Of a stretch of DNA of 64,000 nucleotides, positions 1 through 8,814 are shown piece after piece. The DNA lies in contig NZ_LBHV01000012.1 in NCBI RefSeq assembly GCF_001005825.1, positions 62,001-126,000 of the forward strand, in the 5' to 3' direction. Position 1 is the first letter of the stretch. Each line of letters begins with the position of its first letter. The position numbers and the translations under genes were made by a program. This stretch comes from Rhizobium sp. LC145 (GTDB lineage: Bacteria > Pseudomonadota > Alphaproteobacteria > Rhizobiales > Rhizobiaceae). The notes beneath the pieces were generated by a model, which saw only the letters and a program-made list of their open reading frames with translations, did not search any database and had not been told where the DNA came from.

Positions 1-833
1 GTCGTTCCCTCGGAGGGTTTGTTCTGAAGCATCGGGGCTGGCAATAGCGCCTCGCCTATCCGAATACGGCCCTCAGTCCAAACCCCTTCCAGCAGGTTCA
101 TACGTGGGGAGCCGATGAAGCCGGCGACAAAGATATTGGCCGGATCCTCGTACACCTGTCGCGGCGTGCCGACCTGCTCGATTCGGCCGTCACGCAGGAT
201 GACGATGCGGTCGGCGAGCGTCATGGCTTCCGTCTGGTCATGGGTGACGTAAATCATCGTATTGCCGAGGTCACGGTGCAGACGGGCGATCTCGATACGC
301 ATCGAGACGCGCAGTTCCGCGTCGAGATTGGACAGCGGCTCATCGAAGAGAAAGACATCCGGTTTGCGCACGATGGCCCGGCCGATCGCCACGCGTTGTC
401 GCTGACCACCGGAAAGCTGTCCCGGTCGCCGGTCCAGCAGATGCTCAATCTTCAGGATCGACGCCGCCTGCGCGACGCGGCCATCGATTTCCGCCGTGGC
501 GGTCCGCGACATCTTCAGACCGAACGCCAGATTGTCACGGACGGTCATATGCGGGTAAAGCGCATAGGACTGGAAGACCATGGCAATGCCTCGGTCCGAA
601 GGATCAAGGTCGGTGACATCGCGCCCTTTGATGGTAACCTCTCCATCGGTGACTTCCTCTAGCCCGGCGATCATACGCAGCAGCGTCGACTTGCCGCATC
701 CGGACGGCCCCACGAAAACGACGAACTCGCCCTCGCCAATCGTCAGATCGATCCCGTGGATGACTGCAAGGCTGCCGTAACTCTTGCGCACATCGCTCAA
801 GGTCAGACTTGTGGGGTGTGCTTGGTTCGTCAT
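1..833 (-). CDS. Sugar ABC transporter ATP-binding protein (MalK/UgpC type), partial
   Basis: This is the ATPase that would energise the CUT1-type sugar importer encoded just upstream on the same strand. Translation from the ATG at 833 shows the Walker A GPSGCGKST, the Q-loop MVFQSYALYPHMTV, the ABC signature LSGGQRQRVAIGRA, the Walker B LFDEPLSNLDA and the switch histidine in YVTHDQTEAM, so the nucleotide-binding domain is complete and intact. The C-terminal regulatory OB-fold region runs off the window start. The start follows an AGGAA ribosome site and lies 9 nt after the GH127 gene, so it is the last visible gene of that operon. Family MalK proteins are about 360 residues; about 277 are visible here. 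Confidence 0.95.
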   Translation of the reverse strand, partial: MTNQAHPTSLTLSDVRKSYGSLAVIHGIDLTIGEGEFVVFVGPSGCGKSTLLRMIAGLEEVTDGEVTIKGRDVTDLDPSDRGIAMVFQSYALYPHMTVRDNLAFGLKMSRTATAEIDGRVAQAASILKIEHLLDRRPGQLSGGQRQRVAIGRAIVRKPDVFLFDEPLSNLDAELRVSMRIEIARLHRDLGNTMIYVTHDQTEAMTLADRIVILRDGRIEQVGTPRQVYEDPANIFVAGFIGSPRMNLLEGVWTEGRIRIGEALLPAPMLQNKPSEGT

Positions 834-842
834 TACCCGTTC

Positions 843-2783
843 CTATTTCTCGGCCTGCAGCCAGACGAGCATGCTGCCCGGCTCGCGATTGTCCCAGAGA
901 TGGTAGGGCACGAGGCGTATCGAGGCCGGTTTGCGGCCTGCCGGCGCCGTGCGATAGAGTGCATCGCCCCACGCGGTCGTATCCTCCCGTTCAACCGCCA
1001 GATCGATAGCAATCGCTCCGTTGAGAGTGGGCAGCACCTCGGTTTGTGCCTGCGACAGGCTCTTCGGAACGACGATGGCATTCAGGTCGCTGCCGTTATC
1101 GGTCTCCTCCACACAATAGACAAGCGGCCCGCGCATCAGCGCGACACGGCCAACGTCCTGTCGGACCTTCGGATTGGCATATTGTGGCCGCAGCGAGAGC
1201 GGCAGGAACAAGGCCACCCTGTCGCCCTCCCCCCATTCGCGCTCGATGCGAGCATAACCGTCGACCGTAATCTTCGAGAGGTCCAGCATCTCCCCATTGA
1301 CGCTGAGCGTCGCACCCTCTGCCCACTCCGGAATGCGTAGCGAGAGCGCGAAATGCGCCGGTTCTGCGAGTTCGGCGTTGATGGCGATGCTTCCCTCCCA
1401 GGGATAGTTGGTGGTTTGCTTCAGCGACACCCTGGCGCCGTTGGCAAGCTCGCAGCGCAATGTGCTTTCGCCGTAGAGATGCACGGCGATTTCATCATCG
1501 GCCACCGCATACATATAGGAGCCGATCGACGTGACGAGCCGCGCGATGTTTGGCGGGCAGCAGGGGCAATGATGCCACTTCCAGCGATGGTGTTTGCCCG
1601 TCGATTCAAGGGGATTGTCATAGAAGAAGGTCTTGCCGTCGATGGACAGACCCGGGAGAGCGCCGTTGTAGAGAGCCTGCTCCATGATGTCGGCATAGCG
1701 CCGGTCCGGCCCGCGGCCGAGCATCCGATTTGCCCAGAAGACCAGCCCGACCGAGGCGCAGGTCTCCGCATAGGCCGTGTCGTTGGGCAGATCGTAGTAA
1801 TCAGTGAAGCCCTCGTTGGAGGCCGCCGGGCCAATCCCGCCGGTAACGTACATCTGCTTGGTCACCACGTCGTCCCAGAGCGCGTCCAACGCGTCCGTCA
1901 GGCTGTCGTCCTTGTATTCGGTGGCGATGTCCGCCATGCCGGAATAGAGGTACATGGCGCGCACGGCATGCCCCACAACCTTCCTCTGCTCGCGAACAGG
2001 AAGGTGCGCCTGGCCGTATTCGTAGGTCTTCTGGATATAGTCCTTCGGGTCCCGGCCGTCGCGTTCGGCCTCCGCGGTGAAAAAGTGCGGCTCGGTCCCA
2101 CGCTCGTCGACGAAGAACTTGGAAAGGTCGAGATATTTCTTCTCGCCGGTCACGCGAGCGAGCTTGACCAGCGCCAGCTCGATCTCCTCATGGCCATCAT
2201 AGCCTGGGATTTGCCTCGGGCCATGGCCGAAAACCTCGATCATGTAATCGGCGTAGCGGCACATGATGTCGAGCAGCTTGCGTTTGCCCGTCGCCTGGAA
2301 ATAGGCGACCGCCGCCTCGATCAGATGGCCGGCGCAGTAGAGTTCGTGGTGGTCGCGCAGGTTCGTCCAGCGCCGGTCCGGCTGCACGCGCTGGAACCAG
2401 GCGTTCAGGTAGCCGTCATTGTCCTGTAGCTTCTCGTAAAGATCGATGATCGCATCCGCCCGCGCCTCAAGCCGGGCGTTCGGCTTGCGGTAGAGGGAAT
2501 AGGCGATGGTCTCGATCGACTTGCCGAGGTCGGAGTCCCAGAACATCTGTGTCGTTCCGCCCCAGTCCAGGATCGGGATGACGATCCCGGGACTTGGCTG
2601 ATCGACATCGATGGCACGGACCATGCCGGCTTCCACGCAGCGGTCGAGCAGCGTCTCGGCGGTGGAATCGCAGACGGCGTCCTGCCATGTGCCCCAGAAT
2701 CCTGCAACCTTGACATCCGGGACGGCGACGGGGCGGAACTGGCGGTCTTTGCGGGTCTTGCTCATAGGCTCACTTTCCTTCAT
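843..2783 (-). CDS. GH127 beta-L-arabinofuranosidase family protein (DUF1680)
   Basis: Glycoside hydrolase of family GH127. Characterised members release L-arabinofuranose from beta-L-arabinofuranosyl oligosaccharides, such as those of hydroxyproline-rich plant glycoproteins. The protein has the family signatures: YAETCASVGLVFWANRML, holding the catalytic-region Glu and first Cys, and HHCPCCPPNIARL, holding the Cys pair of the zinc/thiolate site. The length of 646 residues is typical for the family. No signal peptide is visible, so it should act in the cytoplasm on imported oligosaccharide. The first ATG overlaps the upstream permease stop (ATGA). A second ATG at 2765, behind AAGGAAAGTGAG, could equally be the start. 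The substrate is inferred; GH127 also contains proteins of unproven specificity. Confidence 0.9.
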   Translation of the reverse strand: MKESEPMSKTRKDRQFRPVAVPDVKVAGFWGTWQDAVCDSTAETLLDRCVEAGMVRAIDVDQPSPGIVIPILDWGGTTQMFWDSDLGKSIETIAYSLYRKPNARLEARADAIIDLYEKLQDNDGYLNAWFQRVQPDRRWTNLRDHHELYCAGHLIEAAVAYFQATGKRKLLDIMCRYADYMIEVFGHGPRQIPGYDGHEEIELALVKLARVTGEKKYLDLSKFFVDERGTEPHFFTAEAERDGRDPKDYIQKTYEYGQAHLPVREQRKVVGHAVRAMYLYSGMADIATEYKDDSLTDALDALWDDVVTKQMYVTGGIGPAASNEGFTDYYDLPNDTAYAETCASVGLVFWANRMLGRGPDRRYADIMEQALYNGALPGLSIDGKTFFYDNPLESTGKHHRWKWHHCPCCPPNIARLVTSIGSYMYAVADDEIAVHLYGESTLRCELANGARVSLKQTTNYPWEGSIAINAELAEPAHFALSLRIPEWAEGATLSVNGEMLDLSKITVDGYARIEREWGEGDRVALFLPLSLRPQYANPKVRQDVGRVALMRGPLVYCVEETDNGSDLNAIVVPKSLSQAQTEVLPTLNGAIAIDLAVEREDTTAWGDALYRTAPAGRKPASIRLVPYHLWDNREPGSMLVWLQAEK

Positions 2784-3643
2784 TTCACCGCGCCGGCCAT
2801 CAGACCGCGCATGTAGTAGCGTTGCAGGAGGAGGAAGACGAAGAGGCAGGGCACGACCATCACCGTGACGCCGGCCTGCACGGCGCCCCAGTTGATGGCG
2901 CCGAGCCGTCCAGCACGCACTGCCGTCATTAGAACCGGAAGCGTATAGTTCTCATTGCTGGACAAGAGCACGAGGGCGGCCAGGAACTCGTTCCAGGCAT
3001 TGAGGAAGGCAAAGATCGACACCGTCGCAACGCCTGGCATGACAAGCGGTATCAGCACACGGACAAGCAGCCTCAGATCACGCGCGCCGTCGATCCGAGC
3101 AGCTTCCTCGATCTCCTTGGGCACCGCATCGAAGGCGTTGCGCATCATGAAGACCGAGAACGGCAATTGCAGCGTCACATAGATCAGCATCAGCCCGAAC
3201 AGCGAATTGTTGAGTCCGAGCTTCGCCAAGATGATGAAAAGCGGCGTCAGGATCGACTGGAACGGGATCATCAGCGTGGCGATGATCAGCACGAAGAGCG
3301 CGTTCTTGAGCGGGAAGCGGTAGCGCGAGAAGCCGTAGCCGGCGAGTACGCTGACCACCACGGTCAGGACGACGGTGCCCAACGATACGATGAGCGAATT
3401 GACAGTATGCTGCCAGACACCGGAGCCGAACCCGTCCAGTGCCCGGTAGGCGTCGATGCTGATGCCGGAGGTTGGCCATGGCGGCAGCGGCGGCTGCCTG
3501 TTTTCGCTGTTCGACCGGAACGAAGCGAGAAAGCCGACGAGGAATGGCGCAAGGAAGAAGAACGCAGTTCCAATGCCGACCCCGTGGTAGGCGATGCGGT
3601 TCCAGAACGTCTTGCGGGCGCGGATCTCCCGACGAGTCGTCAT
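2780..3643 (-). CDS. Carbohydrate ABC transporter permease (MalG/UgpE type)
   Basis: Inner-membrane subunit of the CUT1 sugar importer. The protein (287 residues from the ATG at 3643) starts with a short basic cytoplasmic tail followed by a hydrophobic segment (GIGTAFFFLAPFLVGFLASF), and has about six membrane spans. It carries the EAA loop EEAARIDGARDLRLLVRVLIPLVMP that docks on the ATPase. The frame stays open far upstream, but the start at 3643 is preferred because it overlaps the stop of the partner permease as ATGA and matches the family N terminus. Confidence 0.95.
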   Translation of the reverse strand: MTTRREIRARKTFWNRIAYHGVGIGTAFFFLAPFLVGFLASFRSNSENRQPPLPPWPTSGISIDAYRALDGFGSGVWQHTVNSLIVSLGTVVLTVVVSVLAGYGFSRYRFPLKNALFVLIIATLMIPFQSILTPLFIILAKLGLNNSLFGLMLIYVTLQLPFSVFMMRNAFDAVPKEIEEAARIDGARDLRLLVRVLIPLVMPGVATVSIFAFLNAWNEFLAALVLLSSNENYTLPVLMTAVRAGRLGAINWGAVQAGVTVMVVPCLFVFLLLQRYYMRGLMAGAVK

Positions 3644-4560
3644 GGGCGGTCCTCTCCCACTTTGAGCAGCCAGAGCTGCGCGACGCTGATGGCGACCAGG
3701 ATAGCCAGAAGCGCGATGGACAGCGCTGCGCCATAACCGAGATTGAAGGACACGAAAGACTGGTTGAAGATATAGTAGACCACCGAGATCATCCGGTTCT
3801 GCGGTCCGCCTGACGTCATGATGTAGAACTGGTCGAAAGCGAGAATGGAGCCGGTGATCGACAGGATCAGGGCGAGCGCCAGCGTGCGGCGCATCAGCGG
3901 CAGCGTCAGGTGCCGGAAGCGCTGCCAGCGGCGCGCACCGTCGATTCGTGCCGCCTCCGTCAGTTCGGCCGGGATTGCCTGTAGACCGGTCAGAAGAATG
4001 ATCATGGTGAAGCCCGCAATCTTCCAGACCACCATGATGATGATGGTGAGGAAGGCTATGTCGAAGGTCGCGAGCAGGTTTACCCGCCCGGCCGTCAGGC
4101 CGAGCGCCTGGAACAACGGCGCAAAGAGTCCGCTGTCGACATTGGCGAGCCACACCCACAGCAGCGAAGCCGAAGCAAGGCCGACGACAACGGGCAGGAA
4201 GATGACGGTCCGATAGGCCGAAATAAACGGCTTCTGCTTCTCCACGAAAAAGGCGAGAGGAAAAGCGACCGCGAAGATGGCGATCGTGACCACCACCGTA
4301 TAGTGCGCCGTGAAGCTAAGGGCGGTAAAGAAACGCGCGTCCGTCAGCATCCGGGCGTAGTTCCCCAGGCCGATCCAGCGCGGCGCACCGAGTAGCGGCC
4401 AACGGTGAAGGCTCATCCAGAGCGTGAACAACACGGGGATCACGAAGAACACCGTGACCAGGGCCATGGCCGGCGCGATATAGATGAGGCCGGCCAAACT
4501 CGATTTGTTTCGTCTGCGCCGTGCACGAGGCGGCCTGGACGCGACAGGGGGCATCGTCAT
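3640..4560 (-). CDS. Sugar ABC transporter permease (MalF/UgpA type)
   Basis: First membrane subunit of the importer, 306 residues. A basic N terminus (PPRARRRRNKSS) precedes six predicted membrane segments starting at LIYIAPAMALVTVFFVIPVL. The cytoplasmic EAA loop reads LTEAARIDGARRWQRFRHLT. The stop codon overlaps the start of the second permease (ATGA), so the two are translationally coupled. Upstream lies a 12-bp stem-loop that separates it from the binding-protein gene, which should let the binding protein be made in excess. Substrate specificity cannot be read from the permease; the operon context suggests arabino-oligosaccharides. Confidence 0.95.
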   Translation of the reverse strand: MTMPPVASRPPRARRRRNKSSLAGLIYIAPAMALVTVFFVIPVLFTLWMSLHRWPLLGAPRWIGLGNYARMLTDARFFTALSFTAHYTVVVTIAIFAVAFPLAFFVEKQKPFISAYRTVIFLPVVVGLASASLLWVWLANVDSGLFAPLFQALGLTAGRVNLLATFDIAFLTIIIMVVWKIAGFTMIILLTGLQAIPAELTEAARIDGARRWQRFRHLTLPLMRRTLALALILSITGSILAFDQFYIMTSGGPQNRMISVVYYIFNQSFVSFNLGYGAALSIALLAILVAISVAQLWLLKVGEDRP

Positions 4561-4586
4561 GGTAGGTTTGCTTTCGATTGGGTGAT

Positions 4587-4614
4587 GCGGGAGGAGCCTT
4601 GCGGCTCCTCCCGC
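4587..4614 (-). terminator. Intercistronic stem-loop after the binding-protein gene
   Basis: A perfect 12-bp inverted repeat, GCGGGAGGAGCC and its complement, with a TTGC loop lies 36 nt past the stop of the solute-binding protein gene and before the first permease. There is no T tract, so it is more likely a partial terminator or mRNA 3'-end stabiliser than a full terminator. In many binding-protein-dependent operons such elements raise binding-protein output relative to the permeases. Confidence 0.7.
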
Positions 4615-4649
4615 GGTTCGGGCGGGAGAGACCCGCCCCGCGTCGGCGC

Positions 4650-5885
4650 TTATTGCGCTGTGTCAATGATCGACTGCATTTCCGACTGGGCATTCGCGAA
4701 CGCGCCATCGACATCGTCGCCGTAGATCGCGGCGTTGATGAAGGTGGCCCACGGACCGTTCGCCGAATTGATGAGGTCGTTGAACTGCAACGTATAGGGC
4801 GTTTTGGCGACCGAAACCGCTTTCATGGCAACGCCAAGCCGGGGATCGAGGCCGGCAAGCACCTCCTCGGCGATATCCGAACGCGTCGGCAGACTGCCGA
4901 ACTTGGCCATGATCTTCTGCCCCTCGACGGAATAGATGTACTCCAGGAAGGACTTCACGTTGTCGAGCCGCGCGGTCCCCTTGGTCACGACGAAATTATC
5001 GCCGCCGGCGAAGGAGGACGGATTGCCGTCCACCCCCGGGATCAGCGTCACGCCGAAATCGATTTCGGGGTGCTGCGTGACCAGCGTACCGATGGCAAAG
5101 GCACCAAGGCTCTGCTGGCCGATCTTGCCATTGGTGATCGACAGGAAGTTGACGCCGTTGTCGCTTGCCGAACCCGCCGGAACCGTGTCCTTGGCGACGA
5201 GATTTCGATAGAAATCGACCGCCTTGCGCATCTCAGGCGTATCGAGTGTCGCCGTCTTGCCGTCTTCCGACAGGATGTCGGCACCTGCCCCCCAGACGAG
5301 CGGCGTGAAGGTGAAGATCATGCAGCCGCCGCAACCGCCGCCGGAGAAATAGAAGCCATATGTGTCACCGCCAAGCGCGCGGATCTTTTCCGCATTGGCG
5401 GTGATCTCCTCCCAGGTCGCCGGCGCCTTTTCCGGATCGAGCCCGGCTTTCCTGTAGAGTTCCTTGTTCCAGGCGAAGATCGATGTCTCCACCGATAGGG
5501 GCAGGCCATAGATCCTGTCATCGTAGGTGCCAAGCTTCACATGGGCCGGCGCAAGCGAATTGAAATAGGGGAGCGACTTCGCCCAGTCGGTCATATCCTC
5601 GAGCTGGTCGGCCGCGGCAAAGGCCGGCGTATAGATCAAGTCGAGGGAGAGCGCGTCAGGCGCCTGGCCGCCGGCAATGGCGGTCGCATACTTCTGAACC
5701 AGTTCGGCGAAGGGCACTTCGGTCAGTTCGACTGTATCGCCACCCTTGGCATTGTAAGCCTTGACCACTTCCTTGAAGGAATCCCCGATGCCGGAGCGCA
5801 CCCACATGGAAATCGTTTCCGCCGAAGCGGTGGACCACATTGCGACAGAAAACAGGCATGTCACAGACAACAGTTTCTTGAGCAT
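4650..5885 (-). CDS. Extracellular sugar-binding protein (family 1) of the GH127 operon
   Basis: Periplasmic receptor of the sugar importer, 411 residues. The N terminus (MLKKLLSVTCLFSVAMWSTA, cleavage probably after ASA) is a Sec signal peptide. The remainder matches CUT1 family 1 binding proteins, including the segment PLSVETSIFAWNKELYRKAG typical of the hinge region. An unusual GGGCGGCM stretch near residue 185 puts two cysteines in a CxxC arrangement, which could form a disulfide or bind metal in the periplasm. Order: LacI, binding protein, two permeases, GH127, ATPase. The binding protein starts only 53 nt after the regulator, so both are probably on one transcript. Confidence 0.93.
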   Translation of the reverse strand: MLKKLLSVTCLFSVAMWSTASAETISMWVRSGIGDSFKEVVKAYNAKGGDTVELTEVPFAELVQKYATAIAGGQAPDALSLDLIYTPAFAAADQLEDMTDWAKSLPYFNSLAPAHVKLGTYDDRIYGLPLSVETSIFAWNKELYRKAGLDPEKAPATWEEITANAEKIRALGGDTYGFYFSGGGCGGCMIFTFTPLVWGAGADILSEDGKTATLDTPEMRKAVDFYRNLVAKDTVPAGSASDNGVNFLSITNGKIGQQSLGAFAIGTLVTQHPEIDFGVTLIPGVDGNPSSFAGGDNFVVTKGTARLDNVKSFLEYIYSVEGQKIMAKFGSLPTRSDIAEEVLAGLDPRLGVAMKAVSVAKTPYTLQFNDLINSANGPWATFINAAIYGDDVDGAFANAQSEMQSIIDTAQ

Positions 5886-5938
5886 GATTTCCTCCTCATT
5901 TCGGGGCGTCCACGACGCTCCCGTCTCCTCACCTCAAA

Positions 5939-6934
5939 TCAGGCGCTCCCACCTCCGCAGGATTGCCGCACGGCCAGCCGGCACGGCAGCTTGCGCAGGC
6001 CCGGTTCGATGATTTTCCCCTCCGCGAGCGCCAGCACGGTGCGTCCCGCCTCCCTGCCGAGTTCCTTCAGGTTCATATCGACCGAAGTCAGCGGCGGACG
6101 CGCCTGATCGGCCATGATCTCCCAGTTGTCGAAGCCGATGACCGAGACATCCTCCGGCACCCGCACGCCACGCTCACGCAATGCATCGATCACGCCGCGT
6201 GCGATCTGGTCGTTGCCACAGAAGATGCCATCCGGCTTTTCCCCAACCCTTCCCCAGAGCTGGGCCACGGCCTCATGCCCCCAACGCTCCGCCCAGACAC
6301 CGCAAAGCACCTCGGCTTCAGCGCCGGCATGCATGCGGAAAGCCATGGCGCGCTCACGCACCGAGGCGAAGTCCTGGGGGCCGGTGACATGCACCAGCCG
6401 CTGGCGACCGAGGCCAAGCAGCCAATCGGTCGCAATCCCCGCCCCTTGTGCATCGTCCGAAGTCAAGGTGACACTGTCCGGCGCGCCTTCGGTGAAAGCG
6501 TAGACGACCGGGACGGGAAGCCCGGACAGGTCGACAGGAAGTGAACGATCGATGCGCTTGCCGGTGGCGATGATGCCATCCACCTGTTTGTCCAGCATCG
6601 CATCGACATGGATCTTGCCGAGAGCCGGGTCGTCTTCGATCGCACACAGAAAGACCGAGACGCCTTTGTCCACCAATGCCTCGGACACGCCAGCCATTAC
6701 GGGCAGGGTGAAACGGCCGTAGGTATCGTTCGTCAAAAGGCCGATCGTGAAAGAACGATTGAAGAGCAAGCCGCGAGCAAGCGCATTCGGGCGAAACCCG
6801 ATATCCTCCGCCACCTGCTTGATCCGGGCGCGTGTCTCGACCGCCATGCGGCCATTATCGTTCAGCGCCTTGGAGACGGTGGAGACACTAACGCCTGCTG
6901 CGCGAGCGACATCATGGATTGTTGTCCGTCCCAT
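5939..6934 (-). CDS. LacI-family transcriptional regulator of the GH127 operon
   Basis: Sugar-responsive repressor, 331 residues. The N-terminal helix-turn-helix reads TTIHDVARAAGVSVSTVSKA, followed by the hinge helix NALARGL and a periplasmic-binding-protein-like effector domain (for example FCGNDQIARGVIDALRERGV and VIGFDNWE). It is the first gene of the operon and has a perfect palindrome upstream at 7011-7032. It therefore probably represses itself and the transport genes until an arabinose-containing inducer is present. The effector is not deducible from sequence. Confidence 0.93.
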   Translation of the reverse strand: MGRTTIHDVARAAGVSVSTVSKALNDNGRMAVETRARIKQVAEDIGFRPNALARGLLFNRSFTIGLLTNDTYGRFTLPVMAGVSEALVDKGVSVFLCAIEDDPALGKIHVDAMLDKQVDGIIATGKRIDRSLPVDLSGLPVPVVYAFTEGAPDSVTLTSDDAQGAGIATDWLLGLGRQRLVHVTGPQDFASVRERAMAFRMHAGAEAEVLCGVWAERWGHEAVAQLWGRVGEKPDGIFCGNDQIARGVIDALRERGVRVPEDVSVIGFDNWEIMADQARPPLTSVDMNLKELGREAGRTVLALAEGKIIEPGLRKLPCRLAVRQSCGGGSA

Positions 6935-6989
6935 TCTGGTGCGTTGAATGCTCAGCTTGTCCTCCCGTTCAATTTTGATTGAGAAAACC

Positions 6990-7032
6990 TTTGCGCAAAC
7001 CAGTTGTCAAGATGAGAAAAGCTTTTCTCATC
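6990..7032 (-). promoter_or_regulatory. Candidate LacI operators upstream of the GH127 operon
   Basis: A perfect 22-bp palindrome with half-site GATGAGAAAAG occupies 7011-7032, and a 10-bp palindrome TTTGCGCAAA occupies 6990-6999. Both lie 55-100 nt upstream of the regulator start. LacI-family dimers bind such symmetric sites, so one or both are probably operators. Which one the protein binds is inference. Confidence 0.6.
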
Positions 7033-7213
7033 TATTTTAAGCCGCACTGCGATGAACACGTGGCTGACGATCCACACCGGCCAAACCCATCTAACCCCTG
7101 GGCGTTCGACTTGGTGACGCTCAACTTCCATCCCGACCGTTGATTGTCTGAGGCAACAAGGAACGGGTGCAGTGCAAGGGCGACATTCTTGCAATATCTC
7201 GCCCGATTTGCTA

Positions 7214-7229
7214 TCATTGCTCTCAATGA
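7214..7229 (+). promoter_or_regulatory. Candidate autoregulatory operator of the FitAB-like module
   Basis: Inverted repeat TCATTG-N4-CAATGA sits 20 nt upstream of the antitoxin start. Ribbon-helix-helix antitoxins normally bind short palindromes at this position. It is a short motif and could be fortuitous. Confidence 0.35.
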
Positions 7230-7248
7230 GATCACCGGAGGCAAATCG

Positions 7249-7488
7249 ATGCCCGGAAACCTGCACGTCCGTAATTTGGACGACGAACTTATTTCAAGAC
7301 TTAAGATCCGGGCAGCCCGGCATGGGCGATCGGCAGAAGCAGAGCATCGCGAGATCCTGCGCCAAGCCCTGGCGAACGAGGACGGATCCGATTTCGACGA
7401 TCTTGCCGCGGAGTTACGGAAGCTGACAGCATCCCGTAAGCAGACACCCTCTGAGGCCCTGCTACGAGAAGGCCGAGACGAGCGCTGA
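7249..7488 (+). CDS. FitA/VapB-like antitoxin (ribbon-helix-helix)
   Basis: DNA-binding antitoxin of a type II toxin-antitoxin pair, 79 residues. The N terminus PGNLHVRNLDDELISRLKIR and the following RAARHGRSAEAEHREILR are the ribbon-helix-helix fold of FitA-like antitoxins; the C-terminal half should wrap the toxin. The ATG at 7249 is chosen because it sits behind GGAG at the right distance, although the frame is open earlier. The stop overlaps the toxin start by one base (TGATG), so the pair is coupled. Confidence 0.88.
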   Translation: MPGNLHVRNLDDELISRLKIRAARHGRSAEAEHREILRQALANEDGSDFDDLAAELRKLTASRKQTPSEALLREGRDER

Positions 7489-7928
7489 TGGAAACGCTCG
7501 TCCTTGACGCCAGCATCGCCATCAAGTGGGTGGTGGAGGAGGAAGGAACCGATGACGCCGTCAGCTTGCGATCGCGTTTCCGGTTTGTTGCCCCGGAACT
7601 TATCATTCCAGAATGCGCCAACATTCTCTGGAAGAAAGTTCAGCGTGGCGAGCTTTCGCGCGACGAAGCGGTGCTTGCCGCAAGGCTGCTCGAACGCGCC
7701 GGCATCGATTTCCTTTCGATGAGTGGACTGTTGGAGGAAACGACAGCGCTTTCCATTGCGCTTTCACACCCCGCTTATGACTGCGCCTATCTACTGGCAG
7801 CGCAAAAATCTGGATCAAGGTTCGTCACGGCTGACACGCGCTTACCGCGTATCATCGCCGAGCGCGCGCCAAGCGAATTCGCACTACTGTGCGTATCTCT
7901 CTCAGATGTCCTCAATAACGCGCATTAG
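7488..7928 (+). CDS. PIN-domain toxin (VapC/FitB-like ribonuclease)
   Basis: Probable Mg-dependent endoribonuclease toxin of 146 residues. The PIN acidic residues are in place: Asp in VLDASIAIKW, Glu in IIPECANILW, Asp in HPAYDCAYLLAA and Asp in FVTADTRL. It is coupled to the preceding antitoxin. VapC-family toxins usually cleave tRNA or rRNA and are neutralised by their cognate antitoxin; the target here is unknown. Confidence 0.9.
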   Translation: METLVLDASIAIKWVVEEEGTDDAVSLRSRFRFVAPELIIPECANILWKKVQRGELSRDEAVLAARLLERAGIDFLSMSGLLEETTALSIALSHPAYDCAYLLAAQKSGSRFVTADTRLPRIIAERAPSEFALLCVSLSDVLNNAH

Positions 7929-8022
7929 TCCTGGAGCCCACCTACGCAATTACTCATTCCAGGCCTTGCCCTGAAGCGATCTGTGATCCGGTCCAAAGAA
8001 AGTGCTGTCAGGAGCTGCTGAT

Positions 8023-8535
8023 ATGAATGTGAGCGATTTTTTCCCCTATCTAGGGCATTCCGAACAACATGACGGTTTGTCTGGCCTGCTTGCATCCCTC
8101 GGTTTTGATGTCGGCAAAATGCCAGGGAAAACCCAGCGAGGCTATGGAACCGCCGGTTATGAGCTGAGCGCCTTCGGCATCGAACTCACATTCGAGTTCC
8201 ACACCAATTATACCGACGCCTATGGACCGCCGAAAGACGGAGGAAAGGCGATCTTGTCGGGTATTTTCGCCTATGACAGACCCGCAGCGAAGCGGCGCGC
8301 CTACACCGGTCCTATCCCTTTCACCGATGGACCAATCCACAATCGCGATGATGCGCTGCGCAAACTAGCGGTACCGTTCCATACCGAACAAGATGATGAA
8401 GAGTTCGAATGGGATCATTGGATGAAGGACGGACTGCAGGTAGGTGCGTTCTATCGGCCTGATGCCACGATAAAGTACGTTTCATTTTCAGTGCCTATGA
8501 AATCGACCCTCGCCAAACTCGCGCGAAATTCTTGA
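8023..8535 (+). CDS. Hypothetical protein, 170 residues
   Basis: A convincing reading frame with an AGGAG ribosome site 8 nt before the ATG at 8023; a GTG at 8002 is also in frame. The protein is acidic and soluble, has no membrane segment or signal peptide, and mixes aromatic and charged residues (DDEEFEWDHWMKDG), as in a compact globular protein. The FEFHTNYTDAYGPP and GIFAYDRPAA segments recall immunity-type proteins of polymorphic toxin systems, but I do not recognise the family. It stands alone downstream of the toxin-antitoxin pair with about 95 nt between. Confidence 0.6.
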   Translation: MNVSDFFPYLGHSEQHDGLSGLLASLGFDVGKMPGKTQRGYGTAGYELSAFGIELTFEFHTNYTDAYGPPKDGGKAILSGIFAYDRPAAKRRAYTGPIPFTDGPIHNRDDALRKLAVPFHTEQDDEEFEWDHWMKDGLQVGAFYRPDATIKYVSFSVPMKSTLAKLARNS

Positions 8536-8814
8536 CGATCAAATTGCCGAGCCCCTGCAAAAGACTTTTCGGATGCAGGGGACGGAGGAAAATTTGGCTT
8601 GGCGCTCTTCCTGAGTTTCCAACGCGCAGGGCTACGACCTTTCAGGGCTGTCGCAGGAAACTTGTCGTGCCGATGATCAAAACATTGGCCATGTCGACGC
8701 CACTAAGTCTCGGAAAGAGGCTAGACATCAGCGCAGACAGTCGCGTCCGAGGCAGCGGCATGGTGCTGGCCTGCCTCTCCCCTCCAGTGGCTCGCTTAGA
8801 ACCCGCTTCAGGTC

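Noticed and set aside
1353..2429. A 358-codon plus-strand frame
   Set aside because: It lies antisense to the GH127 gene; composition is shadow-like and there is no ribosome site or family motif.
2780..4159. Long 459-codon version of the MalG-like permease
   Set aside because: The extra 172 N-terminal codons overlap the MalF-like gene out of frame and are not permease-like. The coupled start at 3643 fits the family.
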